From: Kluyveromyces lactis
Taxonomy: Eukaryota; Ascomycota; Saccharomycetes; Saccharomycetales; Saccharomycetaceae
Direction of reading: 5' to 3'
NCBI RefSeq assembly: GCF_000002515.2
Contig: NC_006042.1
Coordinates: 1,860,001 to 1,924,000 of the forward strand
Length of the DNA stretch: 64,000 nucleotides
Below the pieces are notes generated by a model, which worked only from the letters and a program-made list of their open reading frames with translations, did no database searches and had not been told where the DNA came from. The position numbers and the translations under genes were made by a program. Every line of letters starts with the position of its first letter. The first letter of the stretch is position 1. Positions 22,094 through 33,769 of this stretch are shown in pieces.

Positions 22094-22951
22094 CTAAAAT
22101 TCATCTGGGTTAAAAAGGTCCAAATCTAGATCCAGCTCCAAATCCGGGTTTTCTTCAGATTTCGTCTCTGAATCCTCTTTCCCATTTGCTGTGAACTCGA
22201 ACGAACCTCTTCTTTCAGTATCTTCAGTTGCATCCTGTACTTGTTCTTTGTTATTGAATCTATCATCAACAGAATCCTCATTGGTGTTGCGCATTTCATC
22301 AATTTTACTAGTATTATTATCATTATTAACATTATCCTCATCCAAAGCGTCAAGTAGTAATTCTTTCTTTTTGAGAGAAGCCATTGCCAACATACCTTTT
22401 CTCAAAGAATCCTCTGCTGGCCATATAAAGTTATTCGGTCCAATCATTGATTTATCAAAAGTGGGTGGGAATCGGGTGAACTTAGCCAATTTCATTGCGT
22501 AATCCAACACGACTTTGGAATGAATCTTCTCTCTCTGTTTTAACATGACTTTTTGTTCAAACTCAACTTGCTCCAACATGGGCAGTTCATTCAACGAATT
22601 ATAGCACGTATTCAAGGTCTCCAATATTTCTCGCGTTTTGTTGTCTATATTTTTCTGTTCCTTATCCAGCCTGCTCAACTCTTCCTCTATCTTGTAGTAT
22701 TCATCGAATTCCTCCAATGTTTCATAAAGTTTCTTATCACACTCTATTACTTTATCGATCAAACTGAGATCGGGCTTGAAAGTGTCCACACTTTTACTCA
22801 ATTGCTGTATCGTCTCTTCATATCGTTCTAAATCTTGGTATATTCCGACTGACTGCAGCTCTTCACTTACCTGTTCTTGGGTCTTGTCTTGAGCCGAAAA
22901 AGGTAGCGTGGCTACCGATGTCGACGAGGGTACTGGTCCAGGAGTACTCAT
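22094..22951 (-). CDS. MED4: Mediator subunit Med4
   Basis: A subunit of the Mediator middle module, bridging activators and RNA polymerase II in the nucleus; 285 residues (S. cerevisiae 284). A coiled-coil region spans about residues 35-140 (IQQLSKSVDTFKPDLSLIDKVIE, DEYYKIEEELSRLDKEQKNID). It is followed by the conserved Med4 block AMKLAKFTRFPPTFDKSM, then FIWPAEDSLRKGMLA. The C-terminus is acidic and Asn-rich and ends in a Leu/Asp repeat (DLELDLDLDLF). It is convergent with ALE1, matching YOR174W/YOR175C. Confidence 0.95.
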   Translation of the reverse strand: MSTPGPVPSSTSVATLPFSAQDKTQEQVSEELQSVGIYQDLERYEETIQQLSKSVDTFKPDLSLIDKVIECDKKLYETLEEFDEYYKIEEELSRLDKEQKNIDNKTREILETLNTCYNSLNELPMLEQVEFEQKVMLKQREKIHSKVVLDYAMKLAKFTRFPPTFDKSMIGPNNFIWPAEDSLRKGMLAMASLKKKELLLDALDEDNVNNDNNTSKIDEMRNTNEDSVDDRFNNKEQVQDATEDTERRGSFEFTANGKEDSETKSEENPDLELDLDLDLFNPDEF

Positions 22952-23229
22952 GATAACCCGGTACTTTTTACACTGTTTGTAAGATACACTAAGGGCTACC
23001 AGCTATGTCGTCTTCGGTTCGCAAGGCTTCCTTTGCTGATTCATGTCATTTAAGTGAATGCTTTAAATGTTCGAACTTTCTGAACAATGGAAAATGCCTG
23101 TTTACATGAAATTCATTTGGTAAGAATCAAGAAGACAACTAAATAAGATGCTATGTCACTGAATATCGCTTATGTGCTGTATGTACTGATCTAGTTATGG
23201 TGCTGCGTTTAAAATGTGGTATACTCTCT

Positions 23230-24093
23230 TCATTGATGGTCTTCTTCCGTGAAGCCAGGACAATGCGCAAAAAGGTCAGCATCGTCTTTGTACTTGTTAC
23301 CACAGTAGAAACAATACCTTAGTTCCGTTCTTAGAAATGTGTTTAATTTCTTGATCTTCTCATCTATGGTAAGTTGTTGAAGCATTTCCAACTCACCATC
23401 AACTGGAATCACATCGTTTGATGATTGTTCAGGGTGGTCATGGTTATGTCCATCATCTTCTGATTCATTTCCTAGACTTTTATGCGTTAAGTTCTGCAGT
23501 AATTCTATCACATAGCTTCGCCATAATACGTTGAAATCTCTTGGATCACTGGAAGAGTAGAAGTTATCAACGTCACCAGTCAATGTGAAAGCAAGTTTTT
23601 GCATGTGTTTTAATAAATGGAGTTTCCTTTCAGTATTTTTCTCGTTATTAATCCGTTCCCTAAAATCATCCACATTAGCGACGTCCTCAGTCTCAGATAA
23701 CGCTGGTTTAGTTCGGATACCAATTCTATCTAGTTTACGTTCTACAGGTACCATACCTACGGTACGCTTAGAGCCAGACTCTGCTGTTTCGTCAATGTTA
23801 TAGCCCATACTTTTCATCATCTTCAACGCTTTCGGCAGTCTTTTTGCCAATGGGATGTCAGATGCTCGCAGCAGAGGCCCTATTTTATCACCATGCAGGC
23901 CTTCTATTTCCATAGTCAAATAGTTTTCTTCCCAAGGTTCTTCATGAGTGTCCTCGACACTCGCTTGATCTCTCTCACTTGCAGTGCTCTTTGCATGACT
24001 TAATTTCCCTGATTTCTTCAATGGTCTTTGGAGTCTTTCTTCATCACTAGAATCATCACCATCACTCAGTTCCGCCAAACTACGTTTTATCAT
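23230..24093 (-). CDS. CMG1: Cmg1-like nuclear protein (YLR271W; DUF4187, degenerate G-patch)
   Basis: 287 residues. The C-terminus LRTELRYCFYCGNKYKDDADLFAHCPG is the DUF4187 cysteine motif found in S. cerevisiae YLR271W and in human GPATCH11. The middle part, LPKALKMMKSMGYNIDETAE followed by VPVERKLDRIGIRTKP, lines up with a G-patch (MMxxMGY...DRxGIG) whose glycines are mostly lost. The N-terminus is acidic and Ser-rich, with a basic patch that may be nuclear targeting. CMG1 was linked genetically to condensin in S. cerevisiae; a molecular role is not established. Its place between YCS4/MED4 and DCS1 matches YLR272-YLR271-YLR270. Confidence 0.85.
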   Translation of the reverse strand: MIKRSLAELSDGDDSSDEERLQRPLKKSGKLSHAKSTASERDQASVEDTHEEPWEENYLTMEIEGLHGDKIGPLLRASDIPLAKRLPKALKMMKSMGYNIDETAESGSKRTVGMVPVERKLDRIGIRTKPALSETEDVANVDDFRERINNEKNTERKLHLLKHMQKLAFTLTGDVDNFYSSSDPRDFNVLWRSYVIELLQNLTHKSLGNESEDDGHNHDHPEQSSNDVIPVDGELEMLQQLTIDEKIKKLNTFLRTELRYCFYCGNKYKDDADLFAHCPGFTEEDHQ

Positions 24094-24342
24094 AGTAAAT
24101 GTACCCCTAAAGTGGCTACAGCTCTTTAACGGGATGACACTCTTGAGATATGCAAGTTGTCATGTTGATGTTAAGAAATCCTGTCATAATGAAGTTCACA
24201 CTATATAAATCGATGTAGGTATAGAAAGTGAAATGTGTAAAGAAAATAAAACCGTTAAATAAACTCAGATCACGGGAAGTCCAGGTTAGATGTCTCTTTT
24301 AGATATATTTTGGTTATGTATAACTGGATCCCTTTTGTGTTA

Positions 24343-25727
<1,385 letters not shown>

Positions 25728-26372
25728 TCATCTTAAGAACATCCACCACAATAAGAATACGAAAAAGAATGCTATGATCGCAATTGGCGCGTACTGGCTA
25801 ATCAATAGGTCGAAGTTGATCTTTTGTGCGGAGGCTCTGTACTTTTTAGCGTCTTGTCTTAGGGACGCACTCATATCACTCATCTTATCCAAGGAATCAC
25901 CTCTGTACAATAGATCTTCGATGTTTTTTGTCATGATTTGTTTGACACCTTTTAGATCCTGATTCAATTGGTCCATGTTCCCCTGTACTCTTTTGTCGTT
26001 GTAAACTTTCTTGGTCTTTTGTAAGAAGTTGTCGAAGGATACGAACTCATACGGTCTAACGTTCGATTTCGAGAGTTGTCCCCCGTAACTGTGTTCGAAT
26101 TCTTGTTGTATATCTGCCAAGTATGAGAATGCCAAATTACGTGGATAGTTCCTTTCTGCGACCACAATATAGACCACGGTGTTCAATCTGATATAATGGA
26201 TCTCGAAATCACCACTTTCCACTGTAGCCTCGTTTGCTGACGTCGGAGTGAATCTTGATATTAGGATCTTCACCTTCTTCTTTTGCTCTTGTAAACTGGG
26301 ATCAGTGTCATCATCCACTGAGGCACACAATGGTAACCCATCTTCTCTGAAAATCAACGTAGAACGAATCAT
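25728..26372 (-). CDS. SEC22: R-SNARE Sec22 (ER-Golgi vesicle fusion)
   Basis: A vesicle SNARE cycling between ER and Golgi. The frame is open to 26399, but the codon there is GTG; the first ATG is at 26372 (MIRSTLIFREDGLPLC), giving 214 residues, exactly the S. cerevisiae length, so this start is preferred. The longin domain is at residues 1-120 (PRNLAFSYLADIQQEFEHSYGG) and the SNARE motif at about 128-185 (GVKQIMTKNIEDLLYRGDSLDKMSDMS, with the zero-layer arginine). A single C-terminal anchor follows (YAPIAIIAFFFVFLLWWMFL). The residues around the SNARE motif are nearly identical to S. cerevisiae. Confidence 0.97.
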   Translation of the reverse strand: MIRSTLIFREDGLPLCASVDDDTDPSLQEQKKKVKILISRFTPTSANEATVESGDFEIHYIRLNTVVYIVVAERNYPRNLAFSYLADIQQEFEHSYGGQLSKSNVRPYEFVSFDNFLQKTKKVYNDKRVQGNMDQLNQDLKGVKQIMTKNIEDLLYRGDSLDKMSDMSASLRQDAKKYRASAQKINFDLLISQYAPIAIIAFFFVFLLWWMFLR

Positions 26373-27453
<1,081 letters not shown>

Positions 27454-27495
27454 CATTATATATAACATAGAGTATGTTTATACCGAAGACTATTA

Positions 27496-28404
27496 TTATT
27501 TACCTCCAAAGAAACCAGACATCATATCTTGCAAGAAGTTGATTGGTTTCTCGACCTTGATACCGAAGTATTCTTGGCCCAAGAATTGTAGCTCAGAGTT
27601 GTATTTGTTGGCAAGAGTTGAGTATTGTGATTTTAGATTCTGGAAAAGAATAGTTTCTTGAGTTTGACATGCGATTATTAACAACTGTAAAAAGTTCAAC
27701 GATTCCCACGATGAGAAATAATCAATCTTATATGGGCCTTTCTCTGTTAACTCAAATTTTACATCTGTCTTGTGATTGGTAAACCGTTTTAAAAGTTCTT
27801 TAGATCCCTCCAATGCATATTCGATATTGAAGATGAACAAATAGTTGAATATCATTCTTGATATGAAATCGGGGAAACTGGAGTCCTCACCGGATTGCTG
27901 ATACCAGTCCCAAAGTAGATCCACATACCGCTTCATCGAGTCATGAGTACCTAGCACTAGATATCTTTCCGCTTCGTATGTATATCCACCTTCAAGTAAT
28001 TTTGTAGCGATCGCTGAATGTAAGTATGGGTCACCAAACTTATATTCACTATGTTTCACAGACCAATTGTTCATCCCTGTCACTACATCCTTTAAATTTG
28101 GTTCCTGGCCGTCAACGAGGACGAGTAATTGAATGAGTCTAGAGACCGAAGAGTCATTGCATGGAACCGATGCCAAATCGTAAACTTCAAGTAGATAGAA
28201 GATCAAATCTGAACCAGAACCACCTTGCTTGGACCTCAAAAACGCACCGGCTGCATGAGAAATCAAATCAATCGATTCATCATACTTTTTGGCCCGCACA
28301 TATCTATTAGCAATGGTTCTTAACGTCTGATGGGCTTCATAATAATCACCAGCTTCAATTCTCGCATTGAATCTCTGTAAGGTCTTCGTTAATTTATCAC
28401 TCAT
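27496..28404 (-). CDS. GET4: Get4, tail-anchored protein targeting factor
   Basis: A 302-residue all-helical solenoid protein (S. cerevisiae 312) that with Get5 and Sgt2 hands tail-anchored proteins to Get3 in the cytosol. Landmarks include [27 protein letters not shown] near residue 20, [32 protein letters not shown] mid-protein, and the C-terminal [15 protein letters not shown], typical of the family. The neighbours DDP1 and SEY1 are the same as in S. cerevisiae chromosome XV. Confidence 0.95.
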   Translation of the reverse strand: MSDKLTKTLQRFNARIEAGDYYEAHQTLRTIANRYVRAKKYDESIDLISHAAGAFLRSKQGGSGSDLIFYLLEVYDLASVPCNDSSVSRLIQLLVLVDGQEPNLKDVVTGMNNWSVKHSEYKFGDPYLHSAIATKLLEGGYTYEAERYLVLGTHDSMKRYVDLLWDWYQQSGEDSSFPDFISRMIFNYLFIFNIEYALEGSKELLKRFTNHKTDVKFELTEKGPYKIDYFSSWESLNFLQLLIIACQTQETILFQNLKSQYSTLANKYNSELQFLGQEYFGIKVEKPINFLQDMMSGFFGGK

Positions 28405-28802
28405 CTCTAAGTGTCTCGATCAAAAAACAATTAAGGTATGTAAAAACTCGCCTAACGGATTCAAAAGGCCTCTTGATAAGTACAAAATAACTTGATTCTG
28501 AGAAACACGAAAGCTGTGGTTCACTCGTTGGACCTTTACAATATGATCATGTTCTTTCTTTCTCTTCCTGGCGAAATTTCGGACCGTTAAAATATTGAAA
28601 CTCAACAAAACCAATATTGAAATTGACTCGTTCATTAACTATTCTGATGAAAGATAGGGTAAAGGACAATAACAGCTGGAGCAGCAGCTGAGCTATATTG
28701 CCAAGGGATTTAATTACAATTTAGAACCGAGTAATATCTGCTTAGTGAGGTGATACATTTCGTTTTTGTTACATTATTAAGGGAACGCTGTCAAACAGTA
28801 GC
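28405..28802. other. Divergent promoter region between GET4 and SEY1
   Basis: About 400 bp. A 71-codon ATG-initiated frame on the minus strand (28420-28635) fills the GET4 promoter but does not look like a protein. No motif stands out. Confidence 0.55.
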
Positions 28803-31163
28803 ATGAGTGATCTCAAAGAAGCTATTCAGCTCATCGATGAGAACAAACAATTCAATCCCTCGACATTGAACTATTTCACGAAGTGCCTTGGGGATAAAAA
28901 TGTTGGAGTAAAGTATCATGTCATATCTGTTTTTGGATCGCAATCAAGTGGTAAATCGACGTTATTGAATAAATTGTTCGATACAAAATTCGATACCATG
29001 GATGCACAGGTTAAACGACAACAGACTACTAGAGGTATTTGGTTATCCCATTCTGCCAATATATACAGCTCTGGAGCTGCCAACCAATCCATTCCTGATT
29101 TCTTTGTTTTGGATGTCGAAGGTTCGGATGGTGCGGAGAGAGGTGAGGATCAAGACTTTGAAAGGAAAGCTGCTCTATTTGCATTATCAGTGTCCGAGGT
29201 TCTAATCGTGAATATGTGGGAAAACCAGGTCGGGCTATACCAGGGGAATAACATGGGGTTGTTGAAAACGGTTTTCGAGGTGAATCTTTCGTTATTTGGC
29301 AAGAATGAAAATCGTCACAAGGTAGCATTGCTGTTTGTCATTAGAGATTTTACCGGCCAAACACCATTGGAAAGTTTAGAAGCCAGTCTTGTCCTGGAAT
29401 TAGAAAAAATGTGGTCACAGCTAAGTAAGCCTGAAGGTTGTGAAGATACATCTTTCCATGATTTTTTCGTTCCAAATTTCTTCGGTTTGGGCCACAAGGT
29501 CTTCCAACCTGAACAGTTTGATAATGATGTGAAGAGTTTGGGTGACTTGTTCGTTGACCAAGATGCCTCTTTCTTCAAAGATGAATACCATACTCACTTG
29601 CCATTGGATGGATGGTCTCTTTATGCAGAAAACTGCTGGGAACAAATTGAGAATAACAAAGATCTTGATTTGCCGACCCAGCAGATTCTCGTAGCTAGAT
29701 TCAAAACCGACGAGATTGCAGCAGCAGCATACAACAAATTTTTGAATGACTATCAATCACAGGTCACTGACTCCTTGGATGGGAAAGAACTTGCAACAGT
29801 ACTAAAAACATTACAATCAACCTGTATTGATGTCGACTATGACCCTTTCGCCTCACGTTACGCGAAGAAAGTGTATGAAGAACGTAGAGATGATTTGATC
29901 AAACAATTAAATACGATAATCGACGAAACGATAACGAATTTCGTTACAAGAACTACTTCATCCCTCATTGAAACTTTCCACAAGAATGCAAGAGATAGAA
30001 GTTTGAAGGGGCCATTCAAGCTGAAAATACAATCAGCTCTCGAGAAAGCATCAAGGACGTTCAAAACAAACCTTGCTCCATTTTCAGAACTTGAATTATT
30101 ATCTTCCATGGATGCATATATCTCTAAATTCGAAGCTCGCGTCAATACCGAGGTTGCTGATCTTCAGGAGCGTGAACTTAATGCGATAGTAGCGAGGTTC
30201 AATAAGGGTCTAACTATCAAACTCAAGGATACCATACTTCATCTACTTGCTAAACCTACTATCAATGTATGGGATGACGTTATGAAAGAATTCACTAGTT
30301 TCTTAGATGGTAGTTTGAAGAAGTACACTAATGAAGACGGTAAAATAGATTTCCAAACTGGAGCCACTACTGATGCGAATGACAAAACAGAGCACACATT
30401 AAAAAGAAATGCTTGGTCATTTTTAGATCATACGGTTCATGGGTATTTGACTGAAGATAATGTTGTTGATATCATGAGAAACGTTTTTAACGACAAATTC
30501 AGATACGATGATGACGGTATGCCGAAATTCTGGAAAAATGAAGCAGAAGTAGATGCTTCATATCGTTTGGCAAAAAGTCAGGCATTGAGTGTATTGGATG
30601 CCCTTGCAATTGTAAAGAACAAAGATAATGTGGAGATACTCATCCCTGAAGCTCTACTGGAATCAGATGGAGATGGATCCGATTACGAGGAGAACGGCGG
30701 CCAAGAAGAAGAAGAAGCAGGGCTATATCATCAACAAAGGTTTTCCCATGTCCTTTCTGCATTGCAAAAAGATAAAATTATTACAAAATTCAAGCAGTTC
30801 ACAGATTTGGTAATAATTGAAGCTAAAAGGTCTATCGTAAACACAACCGAACGTATCCCCTTGTATATGTATGCACTAGTGGTTGCATTGGGATGGGGTA
30901 GAATCATTACTATTCTCAGGAATCCCGCTACGATCATCTTATCGATCATTGTTCTTGCCGGAGCATATTTTGTTCACAAACTAAACTTATGGGGTCCATT
31001 ACTACAATTTGCCAACCAAGCCACAGGACAAGCAACTGCGGTATTGAAACAAACTGTTCGAAGCTTGGTAGTGGATGAGGAACCAAAGAGAAAGATACTC
31101 GTCGAACCACATGAGTCAGAAGGAGTAGACAAGGAACCTTCGAAAAATGACCAGCATTTATAA
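28803..31163 (+). CDS. SEY1: Sey1, atlastin-like dynamin GTPase for ER membrane fusion
   Basis: A 786-residue ER GTPase (S. cerevisiae 776) that mediates homotypic fusion of ER tubules, the fungal counterpart of atlastin and plant RHD3. The N-terminal GTPase domain has the P-loop GSQSSGKSTLLNKLF (about residues 41-55), switch residues RQQTTRGIW, G3 DVEGSDG and G4 VIRDF. A long helical bundle follows from about 300 to 680. The membrane hairpin is about 685-740 (YMYALVVALGWGRIITIL, then PATIILSIIVLAGAYFV). A cytosolic amphipathic tail follows, rich in charged residues at the end. An acidic Glu-rich loop sits near 620-640. The synteny with GET4 matches YOR164C-YOR165W. Confidence 0.97.
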   Translation: MSDLKEAIQLIDENKQFNPSTLNYFTKCLGDKNVGVKYHVISVFGSQSSGKSTLLNKLFDTKFDTMDAQVKRQQTTRGIWLSHSANIYSSGAANQSIPDFFVLDVEGSDGAERGEDQDFERKAALFALSVSEVLIVNMWENQVGLYQGNNMGLLKTVFEVNLSLFGKNENRHKVALLFVIRDFTGQTPLESLEASLVLELEKMWSQLSKPEGCEDTSFHDFFVPNFFGLGHKVFQPEQFDNDVKSLGDLFVDQDASFFKDEYHTHLPLDGWSLYAENCWEQIENNKDLDLPTQQILVARFKTDEIAAAAYNKFLNDYQSQVTDSLDGKELATVLKTLQSTCIDVDYDPFASRYAKKVYEERRDDLIKQLNTIIDETITNFVTRTTSSLIETFHKNARDRSLKGPFKLKIQSALEKASRTFKTNLAPFSELELLSSMDAYISKFEARVNTEVADLQERELNAIVARFNKGLTIKLKDTILHLLAKPTINVWDDVMKEFTSFLDGSLKKYTNEDGKIDFQTGATTDANDKTEHTLKRNAWSFLDHTVHGYLTEDNVVDIMRNVFNDKFRYDDDGMPKFWKNEAEVDASYRLAKSQALSVLDALAIVKNKDNVEILIPEALLESDGDGSDYEENGGQEEEEAGLYHQQRFSHVLSALQKDKIITKFKQFTDLVIIEAKRSIVNTTERIPLYMYALVVALGWGRIITILRNPATIILSIIVLAGAYFVHKLNLWGPLLQFANQATGQATAVLKQTVRSLVVDEEPKRKILVEPHESEGVDKEPSKNDQHL

Positions 31164-31434
31164 TTACAATATTATGTAGTAACACTTGCTGTATATAAAT
31201 ATTTTAATAGGATTCCGAGATAATATCATCGATATCCAAATAATGTTTTAGCTTCCATGGTTAACTTCCCTGTTGAACGGTGGTGAATAGAACCTTAAAA
31301 TACTATGAAAAAAACAGTCAAATGGCTTTAGCATTCTATTGAAGGGTTTAATGAACTTTTGAAAGTGCAGCCTCTAAAAGATAAAAGAATTGCACCGCAA
31401 GGTCCTTTACGGAGCTGTGTGGTCATCCATTATT

Positions 31435-32337
31435 ATGTCAAACCAAGAAGCCACCGGAAGTTGGCAGTTTTTACACATAAATAATGATATTTCGTTGGCT
31501 AAAATTACGAAAGAGTCATCGTCATCCATCATCGGTGTACTGAAGCTCTGCGAGGATGAGAAGTTCTTACGGTTTCGTGTAAGCTCAGAGCAGATTCCAA
31601 AGGAATTGGGCTGTTCGAATGGAGTAGATTCAATTAGCGAACTTTATAATATATTGACGAAAGGAGTGGAGGGTAGCTCAATTGTAGCCATGGATAAAAA
31701 GATCATAATATCCATCCAGAGAAAGAAGGCTTCTTCAGTGGAAATTGAAACGGCAATTATCGCGATTACCGGCGAACACTTAACGCAATTACTATTGGAA
31801 TGTAATACGTATCTTATGAGGAACGTGTTGGTTTTAAATTACGTTCAAAACTATACTTCTCACACTGCCTTGGAGAAAGACAGAGCAATAGAGTTCCTCG
31901 GGAATACAGCCAAGGACTATGGTGCTAATAATGCAATTTTGAGATGGGCTCCAGAAAACTCCCTCAACTACAGAGCGTTGATGAAATATAAACCAGAGCT
32001 AGTGCTTCAGGAGAGTGCTCCGGATAAAATAATTAATTCGGATGCAGTAAATCTTTTTGAATTAAATGATTCCATGAAGAATAACGGTACTATAACAATA
32101 AAAAGTTTTAAGAAAAGAGATGAGTTGAAGAATGAAAACAAGAGCACCTACGATACATGGGAATCCAACTTCAGTGAAGAAGAACTGGATGATGACAGTC
32201 TATTAGATAAATTCGATCTCAAAGATGATTTAAAAATGCAAGTTGCCAGGCTGAAGCCAGCCCAAAAAGATGCTGGTTCGGATTCAGACACTGATCTCGA
32301 ATACGAAAGTCCTACAAAACGGGCGCGAACCAAATAA
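31435..32337 (+). CDS. NEJ1: Nej1-like XLF-family factor for non-homologous end joining
   Basis: 300 residues. The open frame begins at a TTG (31390), but the first ATG is 31435 (MSNQEATGSWQFL). The predicted fold fits an XLF/XRCC4-like head (about 1-130) followed by a helical stalk, including LRWAPENSLNYRALMKYKP, then a disordered acidic tail ending in a basic cluster (PTKRARTK). Nej1 proteins use such a tail for nuclear import and DNA binding, and partner Lif1-Dnl4 in end joining. Sequence similarity in this family is weak, so the call leans on position: in S. cerevisiae YLR265C lies next to YLR264W (RPS28B) and YLR263W (RED1), and here RPS28 and RED1 follow within 3 kb in the expected orientation. 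In S. cerevisiae, NEJ1 is repressed in a/alpha cells; I did not find a clear a1-alpha2 site. Confidence 0.78.
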   Translation: MSNQEATGSWQFLHINNDISLAKITKESSSSIIGVLKLCEDEKFLRFRVSSEQIPKELGCSNGVDSISELYNILTKGVEGSSIVAMDKKIIISIQRKKASSVEIETAIIAITGEHLTQLLLECNTYLMRNVLVLNYVQNYTSHTALEKDRAIEFLGNTAKDYGANNAILRWAPENSLNYRALMKYKPELVLQESAPDKIINSDAVNLFELNDSMKNNGTITIKSFKKRDELKNENKSTYDTWESNFSEEELDDDSLLDKFDLKDDLKMQVARLKPAQKDAGSDSDTDLEYESPTKRARTK

Positions 32338-32425
32338 TAGAATAGAATAGTGAGCTAGATTAATGTATTATGATTTGTAAATAGAATAATGCCAATACCA
32401 TGCCAATGGCAGTCTTGAATCATCA

Positions 32426-33769
32426 CTACGGTAAATCAAAAGCGGAGCATTTAAGAATCCAGTCATTAATGAAACTTCTCGATGCTCTCCCCTCAACGCT
32501 AAATTCTTTGGGATAAAGATATTCTATAACGTTAGACCAAAAAGTGACAAAGGTTTTTAAATAGATCGGGTTCAGCGGAATGGCTGTCAGCTCATCAGGT
32601 AGATGTTTCCAATCATTTTTTTTGAATGGCGATCCTTTAAAAAACTCTGAGAAGACAGCCGTGTAATGATTATGAACTGTTTTCCCCACCGTAACGAAAT
32701 CAATCATTTCATCCTTATCATATGATGTAAAGCTCAAATCTTCACCATATATATCTATCATAGTATGGTCTACGGCCTTGATAACAGTGGCCAAAAACTC
32801 ATGGTATGCCTGAACGGCCAATTCTTGGAACATCTCACCGAATTTTTCATGATGTTGGATGTCTCTATCTGAAATAGAATATCCAATTTGTTGTGCATAC
32901 TGTGGATTAATATCACTGCCATTTTTCGCTACCTTCTCCTGATACACCTTAGAGGCAATTAGGTTAGCAGACATCCCTTTGCGATAAGAAACCGTCAATA
33001 TTTGCTCTGTTAATGCCCGAAGACAAAGATTCTTGTCATTGGACAATAATATCACAAAATTATGTAAAGTGTTTGCGAAATACAAGCAACACTCAAGTAT
33101 AGCGTCATCTTTCACTAAGTTATACTTATGCCGTTGATTCAGTTTCTGGACCGCCACTGATGACTCTAGATTGGCCAAATGTCCATAAATCCAATCATTA
33201 GCAGCCCTTGCCAACTTACCTAAATTTTGGTAATCACTGTTAGATGATCCTGAAGCTGCGGATTTTCCAGAGTTTTTCAACCCATCAAGCTCTTGGATAA
33301 CAGTGGTTGGTATAAGGATCTGATGGTTATACTGTGTGCTCAACAATCTTAATTGCTCTAGAGTATTCAAATGAGAAACGATAAAATTAGTATCCACGAC
33401 AAAGACACTTTTCTTTGTCGGATTTTGGGACATAGATATCTGATCCGTCGGTGCTAAATCCAAGTCCATAGGTTCGTTACCTCGATATTCGTGATGACTT
33501 CTATGATCTATAATCATATCAGAGACCAATGACACTTCCTTTTCATCATCCAAATCCATCATATCCTCATCATGATATTCGTTCTCATTGTATTTTACTG
33601 GCGTTGGCTCTCCACTAGGATTCTGGTAATGTGTATTAGGTTCATCTAACCCCAAGTTAGGTTCATCTAACCCCAAACTCTTATGCAAATCATTCAATGC
33701 ATACTTTTGTGCTCTTTCGGTACCCTTGGATTTTCCTCTATTTGCGCTAGCATACTTAGAGTTCAACAT
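32426..33769 (-). CDS. SWT1: Swt1, PIN-domain RNA endonuclease of nuclear mRNP surveillance
   Basis: 447 residues (S. cerevisiae 458). The PIN domain starts with FVVDTNFIVSHLNTLEQL (about residue 123), whose aspartate is the first metal ligand. TTVIQELDGLKNSGK and VKDDAILECCLYF carry further acidic residues, and VILLSNDKNLCLRA is the last conserved block. The C-terminal half (ELAVQAYHEFLATVIKAVDHTM) is the HEPN-like domain of this family. Swt1 cuts unspliced or defective transcripts near the nuclear pore. The N-terminal region contains the heptapeptide LGLDEPN twice, from a 21-bp tandem duplication. It is convergent with NEJ1 (88 bp between stops). YOR166C sits between SEY1 and RPS28A in S. 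cerevisiae. Confidence 0.93.
   Translation of the reverse strand: MLNSKYASANRGKSKGTERAQKYALNDLHKSLGLDEPNLGLDEPNTHYQNPSGEPTPVKYNENEYHDEDMMDLDDEKEVSLVSDMIIDHRSHHEYRGNEPMDLDLAPTDQISMSQNPTKKSVFVVDTNFIVSHLNTLEQLRLLSTQYNHQILIPTTVIQELDGLKNSGKSAASGSSNSDYQNLGKLARAANDWIYGHLANLESSVAVQKLNQRHKYNLVKDDAILECCLYFANTLHNFVILLSNDKNLCLRALTEQILTVSYRKGMSANLIASKVYQEKVAKNGSDINPQYAQQIGYSISDRDIQHHEKFGEMFQELAVQAYHEFLATVIKAVDHTMIDIYGEDLSFTSYDKDEMIDFVTVGKTVHNHYTAVFSEFFKGSPFKKNDWKHLPDELTAIPLNPIYLKTFVTFWSNVIEYLYPKEFSVEGRASRSFINDWILKCSAFDLP
33636..33677. repeat. 21-bp tandem duplication inside SWT1
   Basis: Two head-to-tail copies of a 21-bp unit keep the reading frame and encode LGLDEPN twice near the Swt1 N-terminus. The copies are identical over the unit, which suggests a recent duplication or ongoing length polymorphism. 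Confidence 0.85.

Noticed and set aside
28420-28635. 71-codon ATG frame upstream of GET4
   Set aside because: It fills the GET4 promoter on the same strand, has no recognisable features and unnatural composition.
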